DNA from: Rhabditophanes sp. KR3021
Lineage: Eukaryota; Nematoda; Chromadorea; Rhabditida; Alloionematidae
Length of the DNA: 64,000 nt
Assembly (NCBI GenBank): GCA_963281155.1
Contig: CAUJLY010000006.1
Span: 248,001 to 312,000 of the forward strand
Direction of reading: 5' to 3'
The position numbers were made by a program, and so were the translations under genes. This document shows positions 12,239-23,231 of the stretch, piece after piece. The notes under the pieces are model-generated. The model had not been told where the DNA came from, did not search any database, and worked only from the letters and a program-made list of their open reading frames with translations. Positions within the stretch are counted from its first letter, which is position 1. Each line of letters begins with the position of its first letter.

Positions 12239-13429
12239 ATGGATAATGATCAGACTTTAACAGAAGAATCAATCATTGAGCCTTCAATTGAGGAAGATTA
12301 CAATGATGCAGGAAGTGATAGACAATTAGACTCTCATTTTAAAGAGAATAATGATGAGGGATCTAACAAAGTTGAGTCTCAAGTTAAAGAGGATGTCGAG
12401 AAGATAAATGATTCACCACCTGAAGAGAATGAAGACATTTCGTTGGATATAGAAGATGACGAGGGTGTTATTAATAATGAGGTTCTAGTTAATGAAGAAG
12501 AAGACAGTTGAGCAGAAATGAAAGACCTAATCTTTGATTTAAGTTTTATCCCCGAATCAAGTATTATCTCTGATGAAGACACCATATCTGAACCAAATTA
12601 TGATGATCTAGATAGACCAGAATGGTCAACTATACTAATTGAAACCCACAAATCTTTCCTATCGTCTGGACCTGCTAAAGTCGGCTATCGTATCATCTTT
12701 TATTCATGTCCTGACTTTATTCTTAACCATCGTGAAATGCTTGCACGCCTCTACACTCATGATTCTATAGATGATATGTATCAAATGGTTAGGCGAAATG
12801 AGTATCGCAAACTTGTCCATGAAATACTAATACAAAAAAGAAAAGCAGCTGGGTATGGTGGCGTAGATATTTATGAAAGTATGATTGATTATTGGGACAC
12901 TTATTTGGCAAAACACTTGTTGGACCAATATAATCTGATAAAACATGTACAAACTGTCACAAAGATGAGGTATATGGCTAGAAATATTGTTATCTGTTAC
13001 AATACGCTCTCATTAGTAATGGTTCGTACAGAAATTGGGAGATGCCACCTAATTATTGGGAAAAGCAAATACGATACCGTCCTTCCTGTCTTTTTAATCC
13101 AGAATTTATTGCTGATCAAGATTTATGTTAAGCAATTAGGTGACATGAAAGTAAATGAAACAAACTTCCAGAAACAATTTATGTGGTGGCTTTGGAATTT
13201 TCGTTTTTATAGTAAGTTATTCTTAAATTTATTTATAATTTTAATTTTTAGCTGTCTTACTGCTAATTTTCCGTTAATTGTTTCTGCAGGTTTTGTAGTT
13301 TTTTTGATTGTCGTTGGTAATATAATTGGATTTGAGAACATTTACGGACACTATAATATTAACGATGACCGTAGACCTAGGCGTATCTATAGGCTTAACG
13401 ATAGTCATATCTATAATCATAACGACTAA
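12239..13429 (+). CDS. unknown acidic protein with an in-frame TGA, next to transposon end
   Basis: Not recognised. The ATG at 12239 sits two bases after the right end of transposon copy A, so the true 5' end may have been cut off or supplied by the element. The first 90 residues are very acidic (EENEDISLDIEDDEG). A TGA at 12509-12511 interrupts the frame, which continues unchanged as AEMKDLIFDLSFIPESS. The middle part is mixed charge (RPEWSTILIETHKSF, KRKAAGYGGVDIYESM). The end is hydrophobic (about 13210-13340), but a 40-nt GTAAGT...TTTTTAG stretch at 13212-13251 may be an intron; if it is spliced, the protein ends soon after. Function unknown. Confidence 0.5.
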
Positions 13430-14094
13430 TACTTGTCTGTATGAAATGTAGATTATAATTATCTCATTTTTATGTAATTTTTGTGAAATAAATTATGTTT
13501 TATACTAAATAAAGGGAAATAAGTGAAACAAGGAAAATACTTTTTTGGGAATAAATGTTACTTATTCCTTTAACAAATATTTAATTCATTGCATATTAAA
13601 AATTACTAATCAAAAAAGGTTTTTGAACAATTAAAATCATTTTCATATTAATATAAGTTGATGAGTAATAAATTTAAGATTATTATGTGTTAAATAAATT
13701 TTGATATCTTTGTTTCCATATTATATAAACTGTAACATGCCATCAAAAATTATATCAAGAAGAATCTTATAAAACTATTTATTTAAAGAAATTAATCATG
13801 AAGAAAATTATCTGTTAGAAAATAGTAACTTTACTATTTTTATTTGATAACAAAGGTACTTGGACATTTTGACAAGTAATAAGGAAAAATGCGAAAAATG
13901 TTCAAAGTACATATGAAGCTTAACAAATTATATGTTAGCTTCTTGAATAATTGATCTTTGTGAACTTTGATTAATAATTTAAATATATTATACAAATATC
14001 AAAGACTTATTTACTTTTATAAATTTTAATAACTTAATAACACTTTAAATTGTTCAAAGTAACCTTCTTTTGGTCCTCCTCAGCACGTCACCAA

Positions 14095-14574
14095 ATGTCT
14101 CACTCTACAACTTCCAACCATCATCCTTCTTTTGACAATATGGTTATGGATGCAATACACAAAATAAATAAGACAACTCAAGGAGTCATTACTCTTTATT
14201 TGTGTTCACAATATAAGTTGGTTAAATTTGAACCAATCCATAGAAATGTTGGAATGGTTTTGGAAAAGTTACTTAAAGATAAATTAATTTTAAAAACAAA
14301 TGGCCTTGGTTTGCATAGTCAATTTAAGTTGGTTGATTCTAATTTTGTTTTGGATATTAAACCTGAAAAAGAACGTCCTTTGCCTATTCGAATTGTCATT
14401 AGTAGGAAATATTTAACTTCTCGCCTTATTACTACTGAAAAAGTTGTTCAAAAAAGGTTATTGGTAAGGAGAAGAAGATTCGGTTTAACAAGCAATGTGC
14501 AAGTTCCAGGAAAAAGTTATCAATATATTTTGCATTCATTTTTTAAACCTATCATTATTGCTGATATTCACTAA
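14095..14574 (+). CDS. linker histone H1-like protein with atypical tail
   Basis: The ATG at 14095 sits in a good context (CCAAATG), just after a TCCTCCTCAG stretch that could be a splice or trans-splice acceptor. Residues about 10-80 form an H15-type winged helix: HPSFDNMVMDAI, GVITLYLCSQYKL, HRNVGMVLEKLLKDK and LGLHSQFKL follow the H1 globular-domain pattern. Histone H1 normally has a long Lys/Ala/Pro tail. Here the last 80 residues are mixed, with only one basic patch (LLVRRRRFG), and end in FKPIIIADIH. The length is 159 residues. It may be a divergent H1, another H15-domain DNA-binding protein, or a read-through of a degenerate tail. No frame break is seen. Confidence 0.6.
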   Translation: MSHSTTSNHHPSFDNMVMDAIHKINKTTQGVITLYLCSQYKLVKFEPIHRNVGMVLEKLLKDKLILKTNGLGLHSQFKLVDSNFVLDIKPEKERPLPIRIVISRKYLTSRLITTEKVVQKRLLVRRRRFGLTSNVQVPGKSYQYILHSFFKPIIIADIH

Positions 14575-14955
14575 TTAATTTAATTATATTCAATTATACT
14601 CCTCATTTGAATGTGTATTCTTCACCTTTCTATAATAAAGTTGTTCATATTATAGTTGTTTGTTTTGTGATCAGTTACAATTTACTAGGTATATATGATT
14701 TGACTATAAAAAGTTAACAAATTGATATTATGATTTTATCTTTTAAATTCAAATAAAATCGCTTCAGGACATCAGTAAACAAGTGGTTATTCCAACCTTG
14801 TACATTTTGGTGGCTAAACTTTTAGAAACTTTATTACTTTAAATATGACTAATAAAGACTGTATTTGTTTTATTAATCTAATGAAGCGACACTCTTTTGT
14901 CGTTTATGGAAAACAAGAATCTGTTATAATATAATATGAAAAAGATCCAGTAACA

Positions 14956-16361
14956 ATGAGACTCTTTAGCTATGAGATCTTAACTGACATTAAAAATGTC
15001 AAGAATACTAGCAATGGTAAGTTAATTTATATTTATAGATGTATTAATCTAAATAATTATAGGTATCAGAAAATACTTGGCCCCTAAATTTGATGTATTT
15101 AGGAAGTTTTACTTAGGAGGATGTAGGAATCAAAAGAAGTATATCTATCAAATTATTACTGAAAATAGTCCTTGTCGTCTCTATTTTGACTTGGAATATG
15201 ACAAAGCTTTAAATCCAAATGTTAATAAACAAAAATGGCTGGATGATTTAAAGCTTGTCGTACAGTTTTTATTAAGCAAAAAATTCAATATGTGCTATAT
15301 TAATTTTGACAAATGTCTTTTGATTCTTGATGGGTCTACTGCAAGCAAATATTCCAAACATATAATAGTTCACCTTCCAGATAACTATGTATTTCAATCT
15401 AATGTGGAGATACAAAATTTAACGATGAGCTTTGGGATTACATGAGTAGAGATGACGTGTGTCAAATTATGGCTAAATTTGATTCTGAAGGAAGCTTAAA
15501 AAAACAACCATTTTTTGACAAAGAATCGCAACTTCCGTCTTCTTCATTCAAGTAAATTAAGAAAAGGTGTACCTTTGGTTTGGATAGAGAATGCATACTT
15601 TATCAAGTACGTAATATTATTAATCCTTTAATAGAAACTATTTTTGAAGACTCCTTTGTATGGTTCCACCAGACAAGTCATTTACTCTATTGCCTTCATA
15701 TAAAATGGTAAATATTCCTACTTCTATGGCTCCAGCAACTCAAAGAAATGTCACCACTCAAAGACCGCAAACAAATCGCATTCGTCGTGATTTACTATAT
15801 CAACTCCCGGGTACAGAAGAATTTATCACACAATTAAATGAGCAACACGGAAAACCCATCTCAATTATAGGTGTTAAATGTATTGGCCAAACTAATTTTT
15901 ATCTAAGTTATCTTGCGACTAGAAGTAAATTTTGTGAGAATATTGGTAAATAACATAAAAGCAATCACATTTATTTTAAGGTTACTTTGTGAGATGGAGT
16001 TGTGTGTCAGAGATGTTTTGATCAAGAATGTGGTAATTTTGACAGTGACAAGTATCAATTGACTGGATTAGCTGCTCTGGGAATTTATGAATATGGTATG
16101 ACAAAGAACATCGTCCCAACGGCTCAGTTTGAAGAACGAATTAGATTTCTTGATCCTTCAATATTTGAACGAAGGGGACTTCAATTTGTGGAAAGACGTG
16201 AAATTATTGATTCAATTAATACTTCTATTACAAATCATGTAATGACAAACCAATCTAGTATTCGTAGTACTAGATTTGCCCAACTGAAGTACCTCCAAGA
16301 ACACAACCACTATCAGTTCAATCATTTCCTCAAATTGAACGAGTCAGACCAATCAAAGTAG
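14956..16361 (+). pseudogene. PrimPol-like primase-polymerase, several frame breaks
   Basis: Archaeo-eukaryotic primase family. Exon 1 (14956-15016) and a 46-nt intron lead into KYLAPKFDVFRKFY and then ENSPCRLYFDLEYDK, the PrimPol metal-binding DxE motif. SKYSKHIIVHLP matches the family's S..K.SRHLIF motif. After shifts near 15420 and 15515 comes TKNRNFRLLHSSKLRKGVPL, which is characteristic of PrimPol. A further shift near 15660 leads to KSFTLLPSYK. The zinc-knuckle part follows as SKFCENIG, an intron, then VVCQRCFDQECGNF, resembling RxCxNIGRxHKSN and YQKCHDPxC. The last 100 residues are not the usual RPA-binding tail. At least four shifts mean it is a pseudogene or a poorly sequenced gene. 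Confidence 0.7.
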
Positions 16362-16868
16362 AATTTGCTATTAAATAAAATTTTGTAATAAATGTGTGTT
16401 TATTTTTTGAAATTAAACAAATACAATAAAACATGAAATAATATCCGTTTATTCATATCAACATTAAAATAATGCTATGACGTATGTATTATTAAAATGA
16501 GCAATTATAATAAGTTTTAGTTGTCTAATAAATAGCTTCGTTCATTTTGACTTTCTTGTCAGCATCTTTTAAATTTGCCGTAGACCTGCTATAATGCATA
16601 CATTTCACCACCGTGAGTAAGGAATATTATTTATTTTAAAAATTAATATGAATGATCATGAAAATTGTATTTTTTCTATAAATCCAATGGTGTAATACCT
16701 AATAATCGCACAAAAAAGATACTTAACAAACTGATGATACAAACGTAATCAAGATTACAGTATTTAATTGCAAGATAAGCATTACATTTCTTAAGCTTGC
16801 TCTAACAAGAGATAATAAATTAATATTAAAGAGTTTGCAAAGTTATTTTAAAAATCAGAGCAATATTT
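16362..16868. other. spacer without recognisable features
   Basis: AT-rich; nothing supported. Confidence 0.4.
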
Positions 16869-17351
16869 ATGATGTCCTTTTCCGTAATATTTTTAATTTG
16901 TTGTTGAAAGTGAACCTTTTGGTGTAGTAAAAGCCGATCAGGAACAATTAACATGTATTTATCAAGTGATTGGAAGTGAAAAGATTAATTTACAATCCGT
17001 ACCAAAAACAGATATCACTTGTAATCCTGGTATTCCGTGTGCCAAAGGAATAGGAAATTATCTTGGCGATGTTTTCAAAGTAGCTGGCTGCGGTAATTTG
17101 GTAAATGTGTATGCCCCTGATGCTCCTATTCCTGCAAGTTCAATAAATCCCATAAAGTAATTATAAACAAAATATTTAAGTTTCAAAATAAGTGTGAGAA
17201 TGTTAATGTAGAAGGCGTAGGAAATGTGCCTATAAATGTTTGCTTGTGTACAACTGACAAATGCAACAGTATTGGAAATGACTCAACATTTCAAAATATC
17301 CAATCTTCTACTCTAATTCTGATGTCTTTGATTGCGTTTATGTTATGTTAG
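16869..17351 (+). CDS. Ly6/ET-module-like GPI-type surface protein, frame uncertain
   Basis: A possible signal peptide (MMSFSVIFLICC) at 16869 is followed, after a shift, by ADQEQLTCIYQV, then CNPGIPCAKGIGNYLGDV and VAGCGNL. A stop at 17158 lies in or next to a short GTAATT...TTTAAG stretch that may be an intron. Downstream come KCENVNVEGVGN and VCLCTTDKCN, the closing Cys signature (C-x-C..D.CN) of Ly6/uPAR-like and nematode ET-module domains. A hydrophobic tail (SSTLILMSLIAFMLC) fits a GPI signal. It is probably a single-domain relative of the three-module gene at 57131-58268. Exact exon borders are uncertain and at least one base shift seems needed. Confidence 0.55.
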
Positions 17352-17892
17352 ATTTAAAAATAAAGTTTTAATTGAAACTATCTTATTTTATACTTTATTT
17401 ATAAGAGATGATAAAATAAAGAAAGCCATCTGATTATTTAATACACTTATAAATTGCTAATTAGTTTTAAGCATTAAAAATCTTATGAAATGAACAAGTG
17501 ATCTTTGAAACGAGAACTATGTACATATAATTTGATGCAAAATGTAATTTAAAAAATTTATTTGAAACTTAAAAGTATGATGTAATGATATTGTACATAT
17601 GTAATAAATATAATAACTTTAAAATAGATAACGTTATCTACTTTTGAACAATTATAAAACTTTGCTTATAATTTCTTTGCTATGATAATCTTGATTTGCT
17701 TAAATACAACAGGGTTTTTGATTCATCGTAATTGTTCCCTAATGCCACAAATATATTTATAGTTAATTAATGTGTTGTAAAACGTTCCAAGAAGCTGCCT
17801 TTCTTTGATTCCCTCTATAAGACGAGAATTTAGGCAGCTTTTCTTTGATTCACATTGATTTGCGCGACTTACTCTTCTTTTGAAAGTATTAC
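17352..17892. other. spacer without recognisable features
   Basis: AT-rich; a minus-strand ORF at 17723-17941 runs into the kinase relic but has no recognisable content of its own. Confidence 0.35.
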
Positions 17893-18560
17893 CTACTTCA
17901 AGAGGTGAGTGGTAGGCATTGCAAGTGGAGAATATACACAAACAATAGACTTTCTTAATCGAGGTCTAAGATGAGGTGGGATGATTGAAAGTAAATCTGC
18001 AGCTGAACTTCTGTTTTCTCCTTTGACTTGAAAAGATTTATTGACCATTTCAATAATAGTCAAGTCAACTCCAATAGTCAATCGATTCGGTAAATGTTCT
18101 TTCTCTCTGATCAAAGTATAATCATGTCCACTTCCAAGAACAACTATACCAGTCGCCATTTCCAAAATACATATTCCAACTGAGAAAATGTCACTTGCTT
18201 TGGTCAATTTTCCATTCAAGGTTTCTATATCAGCATAACGACCATCACCTCTTGTGGTGAAAAGGTAGTTTCAACTCCAACTTGTAAAGACAATCCAAAA
18301 TCAGTCAACTTACAAACATTATCCAATGAAACTAAAGTGTTTTCTAATTTGATGTCTAGATGAATGATATCAAGACTACAAATATGTTAAACACCACTCA
18401 AATATAAACATAATTTGTTTTAATCTGTTTTTAAGTAGTTCTTCGGTCAATTGATAGTAGATGTATTCATGAATGTTGTCCGCTAGAGCTTTTGGATTTT
18501 TAAGATTTTAAACCATAATCTTAATTTCGTTGATTTCAAAAGCATATTTGGATAAAGTAT
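17893..18560 (-). pseudogene. Myt1/Wee1-type protein kinase relic
   Basis: On the minus strand the pieces give, in order, NIHEYIYYQLTEELLKNR, SLDIIHLDIKLENTLV (catalytic loop with HLD), CKLTDFGLSLQ (DFG motif), GDGRYADIETLNGKLT, KASDIFSVGICILEMATG, HLPNRLTIGVDLT, and LLSIIPPHLRPRLRKS. GDGRY, SDIFSLG and the HLD-K-x-N loop are typical of PKMYT1/WEE-1.3, the inhibitory kinases of cyclin-dependent kinase 1. At least two frame changes (near 18240 and 18390) and no visible N-lobe glycine loop point to a relic. Whether the gene at 18960-19279 belonged to it is unclear. Confidence 0.6.
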
Positions 18561-18959
18561 TTTTAATTATCTTGACCGTATCATCGAAATCATTAACCAG
18601 AATAAAAGCTTTGTCCTAATTGTGGTGTGAACTAATGATCCGCAAATAATCAAAATATAAGCTTTAAATTATTGAAATCAAACCATTAATGATACTTTTT
18701 ATAAGTTTATTGATGCCTCTAATGATATTGTTATTACCAGTCAAAATAAAATGATCTTTAAACGTTTGAACACTAACTTTTAATTCAGTTTCTTAGAATC
18801 TTGAGGTCAAGTTGGTAATAGACGGAAATTGCAAATGCTCGTCATAATAAATTGCTTTACCAGTTTTTGTTTTCAAATCAATTGGGACTTCCCAATTTTC
18901 ATAAATGTGCTTAATAATATATAGATGCTTTCTGGTTGTACCGTTAAATTCACACTAAA

Positions 18960-19279
18960 TTATATAAATTGGTCTTTTGCAGCATTGTTTAGAGTAAAAA
19001 TGTCATCAGAACCCTCAAAGTCTTTATAATTTGTAACGAAGGTTAAATTATCATTAAGTGACGTAAATGGTTTTCTGTCATTGCCATTTGCAAATGAGTT
19101 AAGATTAGTAGAAAACCGGTTTTGAAAATAAATAACATCATGATTTCTGAAAAATTTGATAGGAAATTACTTAAATTTAGATATATGAGTATTACAATAA
19201 ATAGTAATGTTGCAACATATCCTAAAAAGTAGCATGTATTTACAGATTTCCTCTTGTTTTTGGCTCCTGAAGTTTTCAT
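18960..19279 (-). CDS. predicted type II membrane protein fragment, one frame break
   Basis: ATG 19279 starts MKTSGAKNKRKSVNTCYF, a basic N-terminus, followed by one membrane segment (VATLLFIVILIYLNL). A one-base shift near 19150 leads into FFRNHDVIYFQNRFSTN, SLNDNLTFVTNYKDFEGSDD and NNAAKDQF before a stop at 18960. Further weak coding (GTTRKHLYIIKHIYENWEVP) continues downstream to about 18790 in another frame. Family not recognised. The topology is inferred from the basic N-terminus. Confidence 0.4.
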
Positions 19280-19835
19280 AGTAACCAAGTTTGATAGTTT
19301 GAATAAATGATAGTAATACAAATTATGGATTAATTAATGCAAGACTTAAAAAGTATTATTCTCCATATTTAAGTAACGTCATAATTTAAATATTAGTCAC
19401 AATTAAATGTCAAGATCTTCAATATTTAAATGAAATATACATCATTCGCCTATAGAACAATTAATTATGCATTACTCATTAACCCAGAACAAATACTTTC
19501 CAAGTGGTATTGCTTTAAATAGAGAGAATGCTAACATTTTATATATGTTTTGTGCAATTATCAAAACAATAATATTTTATATTTAGTTTGGAAACTTTGT
19601 ATTTGATCTGTTACAAGTAGTTCATTATTTAATTAAAAATAGCTTATCAATTATGCTCATCATTCAAACAAACTATAAAGTAATAACAGCACAATAGTGT
19701 AATCTTGAAAATACAAGGTATTAATTTTAATATGAGGATACAGTATTGAAGATTGAAATTATTACTGATAAAGAAAATTTATTAGATGTTATAAAAGTAA
19801 ATTAAAATGTATTACTTTAATATTAACTAATTACG

Positions 19836-21312
19836 ATGCAATTCAAATATATTATTTTATTAACTGTTCTTGTATTTGCCAAGGCAGTCCATTCAGCTGA
19901 CTCAGATGGAACAGAGTTTGTATTTTCATTTACTGATAATGACCGATCATCAACCGGCGCTACTATCACTTCAATTATTATAATACCTTTAGATAAAGAT
20001 TCTATTTGCAATATTAAATATACTAATATATCAAATGAACAACTCGTTACCATGCAGAAAGCTGCTTTTTATGGCAAAACCAATGAGGTAAATTTATTAC
20101 AATGAAAATAAATGAACCTATTAAATATTTAGTTTACGTTTATTAAAAATGAAATTCTTACTCAACCACAATACAAAGCCTATAATATTCAGAATTTTGC
20201 TGATCACGATTTTCGTATATTTGTTTCATGTACTGAAGAAGTGAAACTTATTGGCAGATATAGTGACATAGTTAATGGACCAGGAGATACTTTTTTGATA
20301 CCTTCTGCAATAAATGCTGGAAACCAGTACATCTTGTCTATGCCAATCAACAGAATCAGGGTGCAAAGGGAACAATTACTATATTGCCATTAAAAACTGA
20401 AGGACCAATCAGAATAACTATGATTGGATACATGAACCAAGAAAAGTACATTGAATACACGATCGAATATGATACTGCTCGTGGTAGTCCCCAAACTCTT
20501 CTTGGAATTTGGCCAACTTTAAAAGACAATACTATTGTGACTTTGTATATTTTTGGATCATCTCCCATCATGCTAACTTATACTACTTCATGGGCAGCAA
20601 CAAGTAATTTTCAGGATAACAAATGCGGAGATGACGGTTGTGAATTTGATTATGTGACATTTATGCCAGTTCCCGTTATTGGTAAAGCCTGCAATTATAA
20701 TGTAGATTTTGTTGATCAAAGAATGATTACTAGAGACTTTATATTTCTCCTCCTATTGTAGGTCCTTACTGTCATGAATATTTCAATTCGACAATTTATA
20801 ATATTAATGATAATGTTAATGGAACTAATTATTTCATTAGTATAGATGGTCTTAATACAATTGATTTACAAAAAGAACAAGAAATAGCATCTACCACCAG
20901 TTCCGGACAAATGCCTATGTATAGACTTGGATCAGTTCATACTGAACCTGACAACATTACAGCCTGGGGACTCTTCATACACTATGTTCCTAGTACTAGT
21001 GAATGGGTAACTGGAAAAAGTCAATTCTTTACCTTAGCCAAAAATTGTTTCTTAGAATTCTATATAAATGAAGATGGCAACAATGTTGATTCTATAAAAG
21101 TTGATAACCTCAATTTAAGCCAGTACAATTATACCCAAAATAATATGAATTACTTTGGTTCCACATTTGGCCATTACATAATGCCATTAAATGGATATGG
21201 AGTTCATTCTTTTGAAAATAGTGGCAAGTATGTTTTGTATGTTGTTTGCAAACATGTCAATAAGCTATATTCTAGTAGTGGTTATACGACTGGTTTTAAT
21301 TTAAAAAAGTAG
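19836..21312 (+). CDS. secreted IgGFc-binding-like family protein, two frame breaks (copy 4)
   Basis: ATG 19836 opens a signal peptide (MQFKYIILLTVLVFAKAVHS), followed by ADSDGTEFVFSF as in copy 3. Exon 1 ends at 20087, a 45-nt intron follows (20088-20132), and exon 2 begins FTFIKNEILTQPQ. Shifts of one base are needed near 20352 (between ILSMPIN and GAKGTITILPL) and near 20745 (after DQRMITRDF). Later landmarks are CEFDYVTFMPVP, MPMYRLGS, the HYVPSTSEWVTGKSQFF block, CFLEFYI, and VVCKH...SGYTTGFN. Apart from the shifts, the protein is full length compared with copy 3 (about 490 residues). Confidence 0.7.
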
Positions 21313-22180
21313 TAATTGATTTTTATGTTATTCACAATTGCATTTTTATAATGTTCAAATAAATGTTTAATTAGTTTCTTGTATTTTGTACATATTTGAT
21401 GTGAACATTCTTTGGTTATACAATCAAAGTAAAATATTAATGACTTATATACATATGTTAAATTGTTAACACAATAAATGAGTATTTAATTAATGTAACC
21501 ATTTTTTGTTATATATGGTAATCTTATATAAAAAAGCAGTATCTCGAATTTTGTGCAAATAAACTTTGATTGTTACGAATATATTTAAAATTTTTTTTCC
21601 AATGTTGAATTGTAGAAATAAGTACGTCAATAATGTTTCTCAATATCACACTTACTAAAGTGCTTTGTGTCTTTTATAATTAAAAAAATGATATTTGAAG
21701 GTAGATTTACAATAAAATGCCAATTTATATTCACAACTACATTCAAGTATTTTGAAGTGAATATAGTTATCACAATCGTTAGATTAAATCAAAAAATACA
21801 TATGCATATTTATGAACTATGTGTTTCGAATTAAAGTTTCATAAACTTGTGAATTTATATTTTTTAATAAATCTGATCCGACCATCTGTTAATCCAGAAA
21901 GTACTTTAACATCATAAACAATAGTTAATTTTCGCTCAGTATAAAAAAACACTTTTAATGTAAATTTTTTTTGTTATATTCGTCATAAAATTGCACTTCC
22001 CCAAAATTTGTATTCGTACATACACTAAAATGATCATTTTATCATTGATAATCACAATTTGTTTGTTAAATTGAGTAATTAAAATGTGTTATAATTGTAA
22101 GTATTTTGCTGATTGATATGGATTTAACAAGAATTCACACTTTATTAGTGAAAAGTTTAATAGATTGAGCTGAGGAAGGT
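21313..22180. other. spacer without recognisable features
   Basis: AT-rich; no gene supported. AATAAA at about 21359 is a likely polyadenylation signal for the gene upstream. Confidence 0.45.
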
Positions 22181-22183
22181 AGT

Positions 22184-22191
22184 ATATAAGG
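22184..22191 (+). promoter_or_regulatory. TATA box of the SXP/RAL-2-like gene
   Basis: TATATAAG 56 nt before the ATG at 22247. Confidence 0.5.
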
Positions 22192-22246
22192 GATATCAAT
22201 GTATGCATTTTCACTCACATTTCCATTCATTCATTCCTGCAACAAC

Positions 22247-22840
22247 ATGCAATTCAAATTTGTTATCCTCTTCCTTGCTTTGGTAGCCTCTACAATGGCT
22301 TTTCCGATCATGGATAATGAGGAGAAAGGAATGTTTGGTGGAGATGAAGGCCGTGAAGGGATGGAATTCTTGAAAAATCTTTTACCTGCAGCCAAAGAAG
22401 GTCTTATTGCTATTCATAACAATACTGATTTAACTAGAGGTGCTGAAGAAGCTGCTGTTGTTGCATTGTTCAATAACGGAGAGAATATTACTCCAGAAGA
22501 TAAAGTAATTCATGTTAATTCGTTATAATTCATTAAACATTTTTAGACTTCTTTTGCTAACCTCCAAGTCTTAGCAGCCAAAAAAGAAAACGAATTTACA
22601 TCTGCAATTGATAAGGCCGTTGCTGATTCTTCTTTGACTGATGCACAAAAAGCTCTCTATACTGCATGCAAAGAAATTTATTCCAACAAAAATTTGACCA
22701 TTCAACAAACCAAGCAAAATATTGAAGCTGCCATTGCTGCCGCTGACAAAGCCAATGCTGGAGATAGTGAAGCAGTCAAAAGCTTAGTCATGAATACCAT
22801 CCACTCACAAATTAAGGCAGACAAAGCCGCTTCTGCTTAA
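22247..22840 (+). CDS. secreted SXP/RAL-2 (DUF148)-like protein
   Basis: Two exons, 22247-22504 and 22547-22840, with a 42-nt intron, give 183 residues with no frame break. The signal peptide is MQFKFVILFLALVASTMA. The mature protein is all-helical in appearance, Ala/Lys-rich and without Cys: FLKNLLPAAKEGLIAI, NLQVLAAKKENEFTSAI, SSLTDAQKALYTACKEIY and NLTIQQTKQNIEAAI. Size, secretion and the helix pattern with LT..Q motifs fit the nematode SXP/RAL-2 family of secreted proteins. The match is by pattern only. The in-frame ATG at 22199 would add residues ahead of the signal peptide and is rejected. Confidence 0.6.
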
Positions 22841-23231
22841 AATTTTATTCATTTAAATTCACAAATGAAGATAAATTATCATTATCCCATTTTTTTATAG
22901 TCATTAAAAGGCGATGTTGAATTAATTTTTTTTGTATTTACTTGATTAGCCTCGCATATGTTCAATACTTCACTAGCTTGATAGATATAAAAAAAATTAA
23001 TACATGTATAACCGAATTCGTTACAAAAATGCTTAGTTGTGATGAAACAGGGACGCGTCGTTTTAATTTTATAAATATATTTTTAGCTTGAAATTCTATG
23101 TATGTGCTTATTATAAAAGTAATCACGAAAGTTAAATCTTTTTATGCGTTATCAATAGAATGGTTTAGAATTAGTTATTTAAAAGATTTGATACAATTTA
23201 TGAGTCACTGGCAAAATTATTTAAAGTATGT

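Noticed and set aside
22199..22246. Upstream ATG for the SXP-like gene
   Set aside because: It would place 16 residues before a perfect signal peptide; the ATG at 22247 fits better.
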